Positions 19,624 through 29,028 are shown, numbered from the stretch's first letter. The stretch is 64,000 nucleotides of DNA from Actinomycetota bacterium (GCA_003152275.1 PLZU01000098.1:118274-182273); one strand, 5' to 3'. Notes: generated by a model not told the origin, from the letters alone. Translations and numbers: made by a program.

Positions 19624-20895
19624 ATGTCAGTCCGCGCCCAACCGGTCAGAGTCAGGATGGCTCCGAGCCCTACCGGCTTCTTGCATATCGGCGGCGTGCG
19701 CACGTTCCTCTTCAACTGGCTCTTCGCGCGCCACTACGGCGGCGAGTTCCGGCTCCGCATCGAGAACACCGACACGAGCCGGGAGGTCGCGGAGGCGGTC
19801 GACCAGATCCAAGACTCGCTTCGCTGGCTCGGGCTCGATTGGGACGGCCCGGTGACCTTCCAGCTCGACCGGCTGGACGACTGCCGGCGGGTCGCGGAGC
19901 AGCTCGTCGCCGATGGGAAGGCGTACGAGGACGAGGGTGCCATTCGCTTCCGCATGCCCGACGATGGCGTGACAGCCTGGGATGACGTCGTGCGCGGCCG
20001 CGTCGAGTTCCCGAACGAGAAGCTCGAGGACGTCGTGCTCGTGCGCGGCGACGGGCGGCCCACCTACAACTTTGCGTCGCCGTTGGAGGACGTCTGGGAC
20101 GAGATCACGCACGTGATCCGCGCAGAGGATCACATCTCGAACACGCCGAAGCAGATCAACATCATCCGAGCCGTTGGGGCAGACATCCCGGTGTATGCGC
20201 ACGTGCCGAACGTGAACGGCGAGGATGGCAAGAAGCTCTCGAAGCGGCACGGCGCGACGGGCGTCGACGAGTTCCGCAAGGCGGGGTATCTGCCGGACGC
20301 GCTCGTGAACTTCCTCGCGCTGCTCGGGTGGGCGCCCGACGGCGAGACGACGATCATGAGCCGCGACGAGCTGATCGAGCGCTTCTCGCTCGAGCGCGTG
20401 ACGCCGAGCCCCGCGCAGTTCGACTACGCGAAGCTCGATTGGCTGAACGGCATGTACATCCGCGCGCTCCCCGAGGAGGAGTTCGCGCATGCGCTCATCC
20501 TTTGGCTCGGCGAGCAGGGCTACGACTGGGACGCCGTGCTCGTGCGCAAGGCTGCACCGCTCGTCCAGGAGAAACTGGCAAGGCTCGAGGAGTTCCCGGC
20601 CTACGCCCGCTTCCTGTTTGAGGACGTGCACCCTGACCCCGCGGATCTCGACGGCGGCGCGCCGGTGCTTGCCGTGGCACGCGAGGCGCTCGCCGAGCTC
20701 GAGCCGTTCACGGCGGAGTCGATCGAAACGGCGCTACGAGATGTGCTCGAGCGGCTTGGACTAAAACCGCGACAAGGCTTTCAGCCGATCCGCGTGGCGG
20801 TGACAGGGTCGAAGGTGTCGCCGGGTCTCTTCGAGAGCATCGAGCTACTGGGACGCGAAACGACGCTTGCCCGTCTCAGCGCGGCCGTTTCATAG
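19624..20895 (+). CDS. gltX: Glutamyl-tRNA synthetase
   Basis: RMAPSPTGFLHIGGVRTFLFNWLFAR, DGKKLSKRHGA (KMSKS-like). Confidence 0.96.
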   Translation: MSVRAQPVRVRMAPSPTGFLHIGGVRTFLFNWLFARHYGGEFRLRIENTDTSREVAEAVDQIQDSLRWLGLDWDGPVTFQLDRLDDCRRVAEQLVADGKAYEDEGAIRFRMPDDGVTAWDDVVRGRVEFPNEKLEDVVLVRGDGRPTYNFASPLEDVWDEITHVIRAEDHISNTPKQINIIRAVGADIPVYAHVPNVNGEDGKKLSKRHGATGVDEFRKAGYLPDALVNFLALLGWAPDGETTIMSRDELIERFSLERVTPSPAQFDYAKLDWLNGMYIRALPEEEFAHALILWLGEQGYDWDAVLVRKAAPLVQEKLARLEEFPAYARFLFEDVHPDPADLDGGAPVLAVAREALAELEPFTAESIETALRDVLERLGLKPRQGFQPIRVAVTGSKVSPGLFESIELLGRETTLARLSAAVS

Positions 20896-21110
20896 GCAGG
20901 GGTTTGGGCGGCCCGAGTGGGTCCAGCGCTCGCTGGAACGCAAGCCACGCTCGCCGCCGGAACTGCATCGACGGCAGCGGCAGCCCCTCGTTCTCGTTCG
21001 TGTCCCCCCGGCCCACGAGCGTGCTCGTGTCCGCGCTTCTCGTCATAGCTATGGGGTAAACGAGAGCGCCGCGGGTGGGGGTACGGCACCCGTAAGTACA
21101 CTGCTGACTT

Positions 21111-21485
21111 GTGGCGACAGGGGAGGCCAGACAGGTCGTTCTCGTGGTCGACGATGAACCGGCGATTCGCCTGCTCTGCAGGGTGAATCTCGAGCTCGGC
21201 GGCTACGAGGTACGCGAAGCGGGCTCGCTCGACGAGGCTCGAAGGCAGGTGGCCGAGGGCGTCGACGTCGTGCTTCTCGACATGCACCTCGGGAATGAGC
21301 GCGGCGACGCACTGCTCGAAGAGCTCGTGGAGCTCGCGATCCCGGTCGCGGTCGTGACCGGCTCGACCGACCTCGAGGCGATCGCCGGCACAAGCGCGAC
21401 TGCGGTGCTCGGCAAGCCGTTCACGATCGACGAGCTCGAGTCGACCGTTGCAAGGCTCGCTGCTCTCCGCGTGGCCCGCCTGTAG
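21111..21485 (+). CDS. Single-domain response regulator receiver
   Basis: VVLVVDDEPAIRLLCRVNLELGGYEV...VDVVLLDMHLG...VLGKPFTIDEL. Confidence 0.88.
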   Translation: MATGEARQVVLVVDDEPAIRLLCRVNLELGGYEVREAGSLDEARRQVAEGVDVVLLDMHLGNERGDALLEELVELAIPVAVVTGSTDLEAIAGTSATAVLGKPFTIDELESTVARLAALRVARL

Positions 21486-21495
21486 GCTCGACGAG

Positions 21496-23010
21496 ATGTC
21501 GACAACCGCCGTTCGCGACGCCGCCGAGTACGAGTCGCGACTCCAGCAGTACTACTTCGAGCGCGCAGAAGAGGCGCGCGCGGTTCGTGTCGGAGAGAAA
21601 GACGTTTCCGAGCAGGCGGCGATCGTCGCGTCGTATCGCGATCTCTTCACGCGTCCGCAGATTGAGGCCCTACGGGAGGCCGAGGCAGCGGCGGACGCCG
21701 AGGAGCGCGAGCGGTTGTACCGGCTGCGCAAGACCTGCGAGGCCGGCGTCATCTCGGCGGAGATCGCCGAGCAGGAAGATGCGCTCGAAAACGCGATTCT
21801 CGGTGCGAGCGTGACGTTCCACGGAGAGGACATGCCGTTGCGCTCCGCACAGGCGAGGCTCGCCGTGCTCGATGCGTACACCGATCGCGAAGAGCTCGGC
21901 GAGCTCGAGCGCGCAGCATCGGCGGCGTTCAATCACGACCGGCGCACGCTGCTCGAAGCGCGCGAGCAACTCGAGGCCGAAGTCACCGGTGATCCCGATC
22001 CGGTCGCGCGCAACGAGGAGGAGAAGGCAATCTCCCTCCGCGAGCTCGAGCGCGTGCTCGTCGCCGCGTCAGACGCGACAACCGACGCGTTCGACACGCT
22101 CCGCAACACCTGGTTCGAGAAGCTGCTCGGCTCTAAGCGCGAAGCGCAGCCCTCGAACGCGCACGTCCATTACCTGCGGCGGTTGTCACCGCTCGAGTCG
22201 ACGTACACGAAGGACGCCGCGGTTGACATCTGCCTCGCATCGACCCTCGCGCTCGGTTTCGACATGATGGCGATCCCCAACATCCGGCTCGATCTCGAGG
22301 ACCGCCCGCAGAAGAATCCGCGCGCATGCGTCATCCCGTCGAATCCGCCCGAGGTCGTGCATCTGATCACGCGCGCGCAGGGTGGCCTCTCCGACTATCA
22401 GGCGTTCATGCACGAGGCCGGGCACGCGTTGCACTACGCCGGTGTCGACCCGCGCCTACCGTTCACGTTCCGCAGCATTTCGCGCGACCACGCGCTGACG
22501 GAGATCTACTCGTACATCTTCGAGGCCGTGACGCGCGAGCCGGGCTGGCACGCGCTGCATTTCGGGTTGTCGGATGCGCAGGCCGAGGAAAATGCGCAAG
22601 CGACTCTTTTCCTCGAGGCGCTGTTGTACCGGCGGTATACGGCGAAGCTCCGCTACGAGCTCGGCTTCTGGTCGGCGTTCGCCGAGGAGCGTGGGCGCTC
22701 GGAGCGCGACTACTCGTCAGCGTTGACGACCGCTACCGGCATTCGCTACGACCGGCGGAACTATCTCGCCGACATGGACGCGGGGTTCTACTCCGCGGAC
22801 TATCTCCGTGCGTGGATCCGCTCGGCCCAGTTGCGCACGTTTCTTCTGCGCGAGGTCGGCGAAGACTGGTGGCGGAGCGAGGCGACAGGCGACATCCTGC
22901 GTGAGCTGTTCCTTGAGGGCACTCGCCCGACGAGCGAAGAGATGGCCGGGAGGCTCGGCTTCGACCCGCTCGACACGGGCCCGCTCGTCGAGGATCTGTC
23001 CGCGGCTTAA
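21496..23010 (+). CDS. M3-family metallopeptidase (oligoendopeptidase F-like)
   Basis: HEAGHALHYAG zinc motif; YQAFMHEAGH...DHALTEIYSYIFE. Confidence 0.85.
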   Translation: MSTTAVRDAAEYESRLQQYYFERAEEARAVRVGEKDVSEQAAIVASYRDLFTRPQIEALREAEAAADAEERERLYRLRKTCEAGVISAEIAEQEDALENAILGASVTFHGEDMPLRSAQARLAVLDAYTDREELGELERAASAAFNHDRRTLLEAREQLEAEVTGDPDPVARNEEEKAISLRELERVLVAASDATTDAFDTLRNTWFEKLLGSKREAQPSNAHVHYLRRLSPLESTYTKDAAVDICLASTLALGFDMMAIPNIRLDLEDRPQKNPRACVIPSNPPEVVHLITRAQGGLSDYQAFMHEAGHALHYAGVDPRLPFTFRSISRDHALTEIYSYIFEAVTREPGWHALHFGLSDAQAEENAQATLFLEALLYRRYTAKLRYELGFWSAFAEERGRSERDYSSALTTATGIRYDRRNYLADMDAGFYSADYLRAWIRSAQLRTFLLREVGEDWWRSEATGDILRELFLEGTRPTSEEMAGRLGFDPLDTGPLVEDLSAA

Positions 23011-23456
23011 GCCGCGGTGCCGCGCTGCGAGAGCAGTGTGTGGATTTCTTTCGTCAGCTTCGCGACTTCTTCGGTCAACTGCTTGTCTTGCTGCGTGAGC
23101 TCCGTGTTCGACTGAAGCAACGTGACGAGCTTGTCGGTTTCGGTCTTTAGCGCCTGTTCGAGCGCTGTGTGGCGCTTGTCAACGCGATCGCCATGCGCCT
23201 TGTCCCGGTCCGCCTGACGCGTCTGTGCGAGGAGGATCAGCGGCGCGGCGTATGCCGCCTGCGTTGAGAAGGCAAGGTTCAAGAGGATGAACGGATAGGG
23301 GTCCCAGCGGTACGCGACGGCGATCGAGTTGACCGCGATCCAGAGGACGACCATGACGGACTGGCCGAGGATGTACCTCGGGGTTCCGAAGAACCGAGCA
23401 ACTTGTTCTGCACGGCGGCCAAACGGATCGTCGCCAAACGTGCCGTGACTCGTCAC
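23007..23456 (-). CDS. DUF1003 domain-containing membrane protein
   Basis: FGTPRYILGQSVMVVLWIAVNSIAVAYRWDPYPFILLNLAFSTQAAYAAPLILLAQTRQADRDK. Confidence 0.92.
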   Translation of the reverse strand: MTSHGTFGDDPFGRRAEQVARFFGTPRYILGQSVMVVLWIAVNSIAVAYRWDPYPFILLNLAFSTQAAYAAPLILLAQTRQADRDKAHGDRVDKRHTALEQALKTETDKLVTLLQSNTELTQQDKQLTEEVAKLTKEIHTLLSQRGTAA

Positions 23457-23486
23457 GCGGTTGAGGCTAGAGCACGTCTCGGACGC

Positions 23487-23690
23487 TTACGCAGCCGTGC
23501 GCCACGCGGCGCGCAGCTGTTCGCGATAGCCGAGCCAGAGGATCGCCGCGACGATGAGCAGCACGATCTCGTCGACCGGGCCGGGAATCGGCGCGAGCCC
23601 GATCGCGGCCAGCCCCCGGAGCCAGCGCGGGAGCTTGCCGTCGCGGGCAAGCAGACGCACTGCGCGAGCGATTCGTCTCACGCGTTGCAC
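23487..23690 (-). CDS. Small membrane protein, DUF1232-like
   Basis: DGKLPRWLRGLAAIGLAPIPGPVDEIVLLIVAAILWLGYR. Confidence 0.7.
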   Translation of the reverse strand: MQRVRRIARAVRLLARDGKLPRWLRGLAAIGLAPIPGPVDEIVLLIVAAILWLGYREQLRAAWRTAA

Positions 23691-23856
23691 GCTGTCTCAT
23701 CATCGAGGATCGCGTTGGTTTTGGCGGCTCTCGCGCAAGGCGCGACCGGCCGTGTTGCCCGGCTTGTCCTAGAAAAGTTCAAAGACCTATTTACAACGGG
23801 ATTCGATCGTGTAACGGTCGTGCCTTTGCTGGCCACGAAAAGAGAGGGGTCTCCCC

Positions 23857-24573
23857 GTGAGTTCAAGTAGAAAGACGGCCCGTATTGCGGGCTTCTGGTG
23901 GGTCGCTACTTTCGTCTTCTCGATCCCAGCGGTTCTTCTCTATCGCCCTCTTCTGAAGCACGCCGACTACATCATCGGCGGCGGCTCCGACAAGCGCATC
24001 TATTTTGGGGCGCTCTTGGAGGTCCTCCTCGCCATCGCCGGTATCGCCAGCGCTGTTGTGTTGTTTCCGATCCTCAAGCGGCAAAACGAGAGCATTGCCC
24101 TTGGCTATGTCGCCTGTCGTGTTCTTGAATCCACCGTCATCGTCGTCGGCCTCGTCAGCCTACTTTCGGTTGTGACCTTGCGGCAGGACGTCGGCGGAGC
24201 GGGCGCAGCGAATTCCGGCTCGCTGGTGATTGCGGGGAGGTCGCTGGTCGCGTTCCATGACTGGACGTTCCTCCTTGGACCGCAGTTCTGTGCTGGCTTC
24301 GGAAATGGGGTGTTGCTGGGCTACTTGATGTACAAGTCGGGGCTCGTGCCACGGCGGATGGCGCTATTGGGGCTGATCGGTGGCCCGTTGGCCTTCCTCG
24401 GGGGCATCCTGGTGCTTTTCGATGCCATCGAGCCAGGGAGCGGGCCGTTGTTCCTCCTCACCGCTCTGGAGATCGCTTGGGAAGCGTCGCTTGGGATCTA
24501 TCTCATCGTCAAAGGATTCAAGCCGTCTCCGATTCTCTCGGGGGATGCCAGGCCCGCCCTGCAAACGGCCTGA
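23857..24573 (+). CDS. DUF4386-like membrane protein
   Basis: Multiple TM segments; RKTARIAGFWWVATFVFSIPA...GYVACRVLESTVIVVGLVSLLSV. Confidence 0.85.
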   Translation: MSSSRKTARIAGFWWVATFVFSIPAVLLYRPLLKHADYIIGGGSDKRIYFGALLEVLLAIAGIASAVVLFPILKRQNESIALGYVACRVLESTVIVVGLVSLLSVVTLRQDVGGAGAANSGSLVIAGRSLVAFHDWTFLLGPQFCAGFGNGVLLGYLMYKSGLVPRRMALLGLIGGPLAFLGGILVLFDAIEPGSGPLFLLTALEIAWEASLGIYLIVKGFKPSPILSGDARPALQTA

Positions 24574-24685
24574 TCGCTGACCCGGATGTCAGGAAGAACA
24601 AGCAGAAGGCAATGGAGTTGTTCGGGGCCCCTCGTGGGGTGGTGCTGGTGGTTTCGTGTTTCCACCGCGAGAGGAAGCGGCGAGG

Positions 24686-24712
24686 AAAAAGCCCCCGCGG
24701 AGCAGGGGCTTC
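24686..24712 (-). terminator. Rho-independent terminator on the minus strand, directly beyond the tRNA 3' fragment
   Basis: Minus strand reads GAAGCCCCTGCTCCGCGGGGGCTTTTTCC. Confidence 0.75.
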
Positions 24713-24720
24713 GGTGAAGA

Positions 24721-24741
24721 GGCGCATACGGGATTCGAACC
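24721..24741 (-). repeat. att-like partial copy of tRNA-Glu 3' end (21 nt)
   Basis: ggcgcatacgggattcgaacc, identical to 58260-58280. Confidence 0.75.
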
Positions 24742-24768
24742 TCCCTGCAAATGGGCATGTTTTTCGCG

Positions 24769-24792
24769 CGAGGTCTGCACCGGGGTCTGCAC
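24769..24792. repeat. 24-bp direct repeat, copy 1
   Basis: cgaggtctgcaccggggtctgcac, identical to 28029-28052; contains ggtctgcac twice at 12-bp spacing. Confidence 0.9.
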
Positions 24793-24864
24793 CGTTTGCA
24801 TGCGACCGACGTATCCGGGCATCTCCTCGTGGTCGCGTAGCATGATTCGTGCTACGATTTGGAG

Positions 24865-25110
24865 GTGGCCCGTTCGCTCCATGTCCGGCTCGATGACGCC
24901 TCGGCAGCCGCACTCGAGATCGTGCGCGCCGGCGGCCTGAACGACTCTGAGGCCGTGCGGACCGCGCTGCGTGAAGCGGCTGCCCGCCGTCGAGTTCGCT
25001 CGGCGATCCGCGAGGAAGTACAGCTGCTGGCGGCGGACGAACGCGACCGAGAGGAGATGCGCGTCGTCCGCGAGCAGCTCGCCGAGCTCGCTCCTCCGCT
25101 CACGGACTAA
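24865..25110 (+). CDS. Ribbon-helix-helix antitoxin
   Basis: VARSLHVRLDDASAAALEIVRAGGLNDSEAVRTALREAAARRR; immediately upstream of a MazF-like gene. Confidence 0.78.
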   Translation: MARSLHVRLDDASAAALEIVRAGGLNDSEAVRTALREAAARRRVRSAIREEVQLLAADERDREEMRVVREQLAELAPPLTD

Positions 25111-25111
25111 C

Positions 25112-25429
25112 GTGGTTCGCGGGGAGCTTTTCCGTCTGTCCGCGCCACGAGGCGCGCTCGGACACGAGCAGCGCGGTGCGCGCTACGCGGTGGTCGTCCA
25201 GGCAGACGAGTTCCTCGACCTGAGCACCGTGCTCGTCGCTCCTACGTCCGCGAGCGCGCGACCGGCGACCTTCCGGCCCGCAGTCACGCTCGAGGGCCAG
25301 GAGACGCGCGTCCTGGTCGAGCAGACGACCGTCGTCGACCCTCAGCGCCTTGGGCGCTCCGCCGGGCGTCTCGACGCAGACGAACTCCGCTCGGTCGACG
25401 AGGCGCTCGCGCTCGTTCTGGGCCTTTGA
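25112..25429 (+). CDS. MazF/PemK-type toxin
   Basis: VVRGELFRLSAPRGALGHEQRGARYAVVVQADEFLDLSTVLVAPTSASARPATFRPAVTLEGQETRVLVEQTTVVDPQRLG. Confidence 0.88.
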   Translation: MVRGELFRLSAPRGALGHEQRGARYAVVVQADEFLDLSTVLVAPTSASARPATFRPAVTLEGQETRVLVEQTTVVDPQRLGRSAGRLDADELRSVDEALALVLGL

Positions 25430-25492
25430 GCCAGCGTGCTGATCCGTCGGCGGGCAGACTGCGCTTTGGTATCGCGCGTGCACACCGGTCAC

Positions 25493-25600
25493 ATGACCAA
25501 AGTTGAGAAGCGCTGGGCCTTTCGCGTCGAAGCCGAGACGGATCGACTTGTGCGACGCGCGGTGGCGAGCTCGCCGAGCGGGCGCTGCGCTGAGCATTGA
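25493..25600 (+). pseudogene. Truncated DUF1778 (TacA-type) antitoxin remnant
   Basis: MTKVEKRWAFRVEAETDRLVRRAVASSPSGRCAEH*, matching the usual DUF1778 N-terminal pattern. Confidence 0.5.
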
Positions 25601-25716
25601 GGTTGCGTATCCGACCTCGGTGCGGTCGTCCGGAGGGGAACAGCCAGGTTTCGCATTCGCGGCGCTACTCGGTCGGGAGTTGACCGACTGAGCCCGAGAC
25701 CTGGCTGCGCTGTGTG

Positions 25717-27063
25717 CTAGCTCACGCGGTTGATCTGGCCGCGGATCTCGCCACGTCTGTTCTTGGTTGTGTAGATGTTCACGTATGTCCGGCCGTGCAG
25801 CATTGCGTCGAGCTGCGATGCGGTCAGCGTCAATGTGCCGTGAGAAGGCGACCGGCACGTGCGACAGAGCACCTTGAACGCCACCCCGTTGGTGCCGCGG
25901 ACGCCCTTGCGCAGGCGGGCGATGGTCGGGCGGCCGGTGAGGTGGGAGAACGTCAGCGTCCAGGTGAGCGTCTTGCCGATGACCCTCGCGGTGAAGTGCC
26001 CCACAGCACGGGTGGTTGTCCCCTTCGGGCGGCTGACTTCCTGGCCTGGGCGAAGCACGGCGGTGAAGCGGGCGGTCAGGACGGGCTTGGGCGCGATCAG
26101 GACAGCGGCAGACGTCGCACTGGTAGAGCCGGTCGGGTTCGTCGCCGTGACGGTTACCCGGAGTGCCAAGCGGAGGTCGGCCTGGCCGACACCGTAGCTC
26201 CGACCGGTCGCGCCGGAGATATTCGCGCAGGCGCTCCCGTTAGAGTTGCAACGACTCCACTGGTAGCTGAACGCGTTGGTAGCGACGCCCGACCAGACAC
26301 CGGTCGAAGCCGTCAGCGTTTGCCCAACCGACGCAGTGCCGGAGATCACCGGCAGGCTCGTGTTGACGGGTGCGCTCGCCTTCGCCAGGACCACTGTCGT
26401 CACGTTCGAGAAGGCCGAGGTGCTCCCCACCGAGTTGGTAGCGGTAACCGTCGCGCGCAACCGCTTGCCGACCTGGCTCGCGCCGATTAGGTACTTCGAC
26501 CCGGTCGCGCCGGCGATATTCGTGCAGACCCCCGTAGCAGGGATGCAGCTCTGCCACTGATAGCTGAACGTGATCGGCGTTGTACCCGACCAGCTGCCAT
26601 TATCGACCGTGACCGTCCGCCCCTCCTGCGGCGTCCCGGAAGGATCCGGCTGCTTCGTGTTCGCCGGCGCATTGCCGAGAGCAGCGATCACAGCGGTCGC
26701 AGTGGACAGCGCCTGGCTCTTGCCGTCGGCGTTCGTGGCCGTAACTTCGACCCGGATCGTCCTGCCGACATCACCGGAGGACGCGACGTAGTTCTGGTTC
26801 GTCGCATGGTTGATCGACCCGCAGCTGCTCCCGGAGGAGTTACAGCGCTGCCACTGATACGTGTAGGCGATCGGCGTGACACCGCCCCACAAGCCGTTCG
26901 AGGCGGTCAGGGTGTGCCCCTGCTGAGCGGTGCCGCTGATGGTCGGCAGCGAGCTGTTGACCGGCGGGCTCGCGGCCGTTCGCACGGCCGCTGCGAAAGC
27001 CGAGCCGGCCAGCAGCGAAAGAGTGCCGGCGATGACGACCAGCAACAACGGAATACGTCTCAT
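25717..27063 (-). CDS. Secreted protein with three Ig-like repeats and a C-terminal CHRD domain
   Basis: Signal peptide MRRIPLLLVVIAGTLSLLAGSAFA; three repeats of P(V/A)N(S/T)...(I/P)SGTxxxGxTxT...G.WSG...YQWxxC; C-terminus YVNIYTTKNRRGEIRGQI. Confidence 0.87.
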   Translation of the reverse strand: MRRIPLLLVVIAGTLSLLAGSAFAAAVRTAASPPVNSSLPTISGTAQQGHTLTASNGLWGGVTPIAYTYQWQRCNSSGSSCGSINHATNQNYVASSGDVGRTIRVEVTATNADGKSQALSTATAVIAALGNAPANTKQPDPSGTPQEGRTVTVDNGSWSGTTPITFSYQWQSCIPATGVCTNIAGATGSKYLIGASQVGKRLRATVTATNSVGSTSAFSNVTTVVLAKASAPVNTSLPVISGTASVGQTLTASTGVWSGVATNAFSYQWSRCNSNGSACANISGATGRSYGVGQADLRLALRVTVTATNPTGSTSATSAAVLIAPKPVLTARFTAVLRPGQEVSRPKGTTTRAVGHFTARVIGKTLTWTLTFSHLTGRPTIARLRKGVRGTNGVAFKVLCRTCRSPSHGTLTLTASQLDAMLHGRTYVNIYTTKNRRGEIRGQINRVS

Positions 27064-27145
27064 CGAGTGCCTCCTGTGGATGGATCGCTCGAAACCGTCG
27101 GGCCAGTTCGTCCCATTACTCGAGCATCGATGCACGACCCACTAT

Positions 27146-27208
27146 ACACGAATTATTGTTCGTGTTTGTAATGGCGTGTAAACTGTTTCGTGTATTGGTT
27201 TTCGTGTA
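27146..27208. promoter_or_regulatory. Operator-like cluster of TTCGTGT elements
   Basis: Inverted repeat ACACGAA-N6-TTCGTGT (27146-27165) plus TTCGTGTA at 27187-27194 and 27201-27208, in a divergent intergenic region. Confidence 0.6.
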
Positions 27209-27226
27209 CTATATGTCGCGATACCA

Positions 27227-27574
27227 ATGTCGACGACAACTTCGACAGAGAGGACCGAGACCGCGCAGGACGTGCCGGATTTCGCCTTCCTCACGAACCA
27301 CGGCAAGACGCTGCTCCTGATCGCGCACGACCAGCGGATCCGCATGCGCGACATCGCCGGCCTGCTCCACATCACCGAACGGGCGACCCAGCGCATCGTC
27401 GCCGACCTGGCCAGAGCCGGATACATCGAGCGCGAACGGGACGGGCGACGCAACCTCTACAGCGTGAGAACCGACACACCCCTCGGGCTGCCCATCCAGC
27501 GCGACATCGACATCGGATCCCTACTGGCCATCCTCGTCGCCGAAGACGAGCCCGCCGGCAAGACACCGACGTAG
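27227..27574 (+). CDS. Winged-helix transcriptional regulator (MarR/ArsR-like)
   Basis: HDQRIRMRDIAGLLHITERATQRIVADLARAGYIERERDGRRNLYSV. Confidence 0.87.
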   Translation: MSTTTSTERTETAQDVPDFAFLTNHGKTLLLIAHDQRIRMRDIAGLLHITERATQRIVADLARAGYIERERDGRRNLYSVRTDTPLGLPIQRDIDIGSLLAILVAEDEPAGKTPT

Positions 27575-27615
27575 AGCAAGTCCTCCGCAGCACGTCGAGT
27601 AGAGAGGAGGAGGTC

Positions 27616-27930
27616 ATGGCCTCCACAAATGCACCGCCATCTGCGGGCGATCCCCGCACCGATGTGCCCACAGGCGAGTCTCACGGGGCACGAATCGCGC
27701 GGCACGGACGTCGTATCCGCCTGTACATGTGGGCGGGGTTGCTCGTCGCCGTGTTCGCCCTGCTCGTCGTCCTCGTCTCCGCAAACACGCACGCCGTGAA
27801 ACTGGACTGGGCCGTCGGCTCGACGCAGGCGTCGCTCGACTGGATCATCCTCGCCGCCGCCGTTCTCGGGTGGCTGCTCGGGATCACAACCGCCGTCGTG
27901 TTTCGCCACCGAACTCGTCGGCCGCGTTGA
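27616..27930 (+). CDS. LapA-domain membrane protein
   Basis: LYMWAGLLVAVFALLVVLVSANTHAVKLDWAVGSTQASLDWIILAAAVLGWLLGITTAVVFRHR. Confidence 0.85.
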   Translation: MASTNAPPSAGDPRTDVPTGESHGARIARHGRRIRLYMWAGLLVAVFALLVVLVSANTHAVKLDWAVGSTQASLDWIILAAAVLGWLLGITTAVVFRHRTRRPR

Positions 27931-28028
27931 CGGCGGCATCCACCCTCGCGTAGAGGAAGCTGGCCTGCACGAGCGATGCTCTCGCCCGAAGTCGTGGCGC
28001 GCACCGCCGGGAAAAGGCAACTCCCGTT

Positions 28029-28052
28029 CGAGGTCTGCACCGGGGTCTGCAC
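28029..28052. repeat. 24-bp direct repeat, copy 2
   Basis: cgaggtctgcaccggggtctgcac, identical to 24769-24792. Confidence 0.9.
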
Positions 28053-28247
28053 ACGACGCACTTTGGGGGCACGTCTGTCACAAATGACCCGAGACAGTTC
28101 GGCTCCAAGGCAAAAACGATCCGCCAGCATGGTTGTGGGTCATCCCGCCGCCGCCTCGCACTCTCAGCCGCCCACCGGACAACGACGGCCAGCCAGCGAC
28201 GCTACACAGCATGGTTGAGCCAAATGCGGGTCACTTTGTGAGACTAA

Positions 28248-28274
28248 AAGGCGCATACGGGATTCGAACCCGTG
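28248..28274 (-). repeat. att-like partial copy of tRNA-Glu 3' end (27 nt)
   Basis: aaggcgcatacgggattcgaacccgtg, identical to 58258-58284. Confidence 0.85.
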
Positions 28275-28569
28275 TCTCGGGAGACCGCTGTCCCTGAGCC
28301 GCTTCGCCGGAGGCTAGAGCAGCTTCGGGTCGAAACGGATCGGCGGACGCGGCGTGGAAGCCGCTGATCTCCTAAACGAGAAGGCGCGGGACTACGAGGT
28401 TCTCGCCGCGTCGCATGCTGAGAGGGCGCCGTTGGGAAAGAGGGGGTCATTCACGTCCGAGCCATCGCGCGATGGCGCATCGTGGCAATGCAAATCGAGC
28501 TCGGACCAACTCGCAAATAGAGAGAGGGTCGAACGGGGCTGAAACGACGGAACCGTCGTTCTCGGAGGC

Positions 28570-28965
28570 GTGGCAGAGTCCAGTTCGTGCGCGATCGGAG
28601 AAACCGTGTCCGTTAAGCAGGTCGACGAGTACCTGCGTGGGCTCGAGGAGCCGAAGCGCAGCACGCTTGAGGCGCTGCGTCGCAGCATTCTTGAAGTCGT
28701 CCCTGACGCCGAGCAGGTGATCTCGTACCGTGTGCCCGCGTTCCGTGTCGGTGGGAAGACGGTCGCCGGCTTCGCGGCGTTTCGCGATCACATGAGCTAC
28801 CTGCCTTTCAGCGGCTCGGTGCTCTCGCAGCTTGCCGACGAACTCGAGGGCTACACAATGACGAAGAGCGCGCTGCACTTTCCCGTCGATCGATCACTAT
28901 CGAAAGAGCTGGTGGAGAGACTGATTACGGTGCGTCTCGCAGAAGCCGGTCGCGGCTCGCGTTAG
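28570..28965 (+). CDS. DUF1801 / YdhG-like (iron chaperone) protein
   Basis: VDEYLRGLEEPKRSTLEALRRSILEVVPDAEQVISYRVPAFRVGGKTVAGFAAFRDHMSYLPFSGSVL. Confidence 0.9.
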   Translation: MAESSSCAIGETVSVKQVDEYLRGLEEPKRSTLEALRRSILEVVPDAEQVISYRVPAFRVGGKTVAGFAAFRDHMSYLPFSGSVLSQLADELEGYTMTKSALHFPVDRSLSKELVERLITVRLAEAGRGSR

Positions 28966-29028
28966 CGATGCGCCGCGCAGAAGGCGCTGTCGCGGCGCGA
29001 CCGTGAGCAGCCCGGCTGCGGTCGGCGC

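Noticed and set aside
28275-28330. A complete tRNA at 28250-28330
   Set aside because: Only the T-arm and acceptor 3' strand are present; no 5' acceptor strand or anticodon arm pairs with it.
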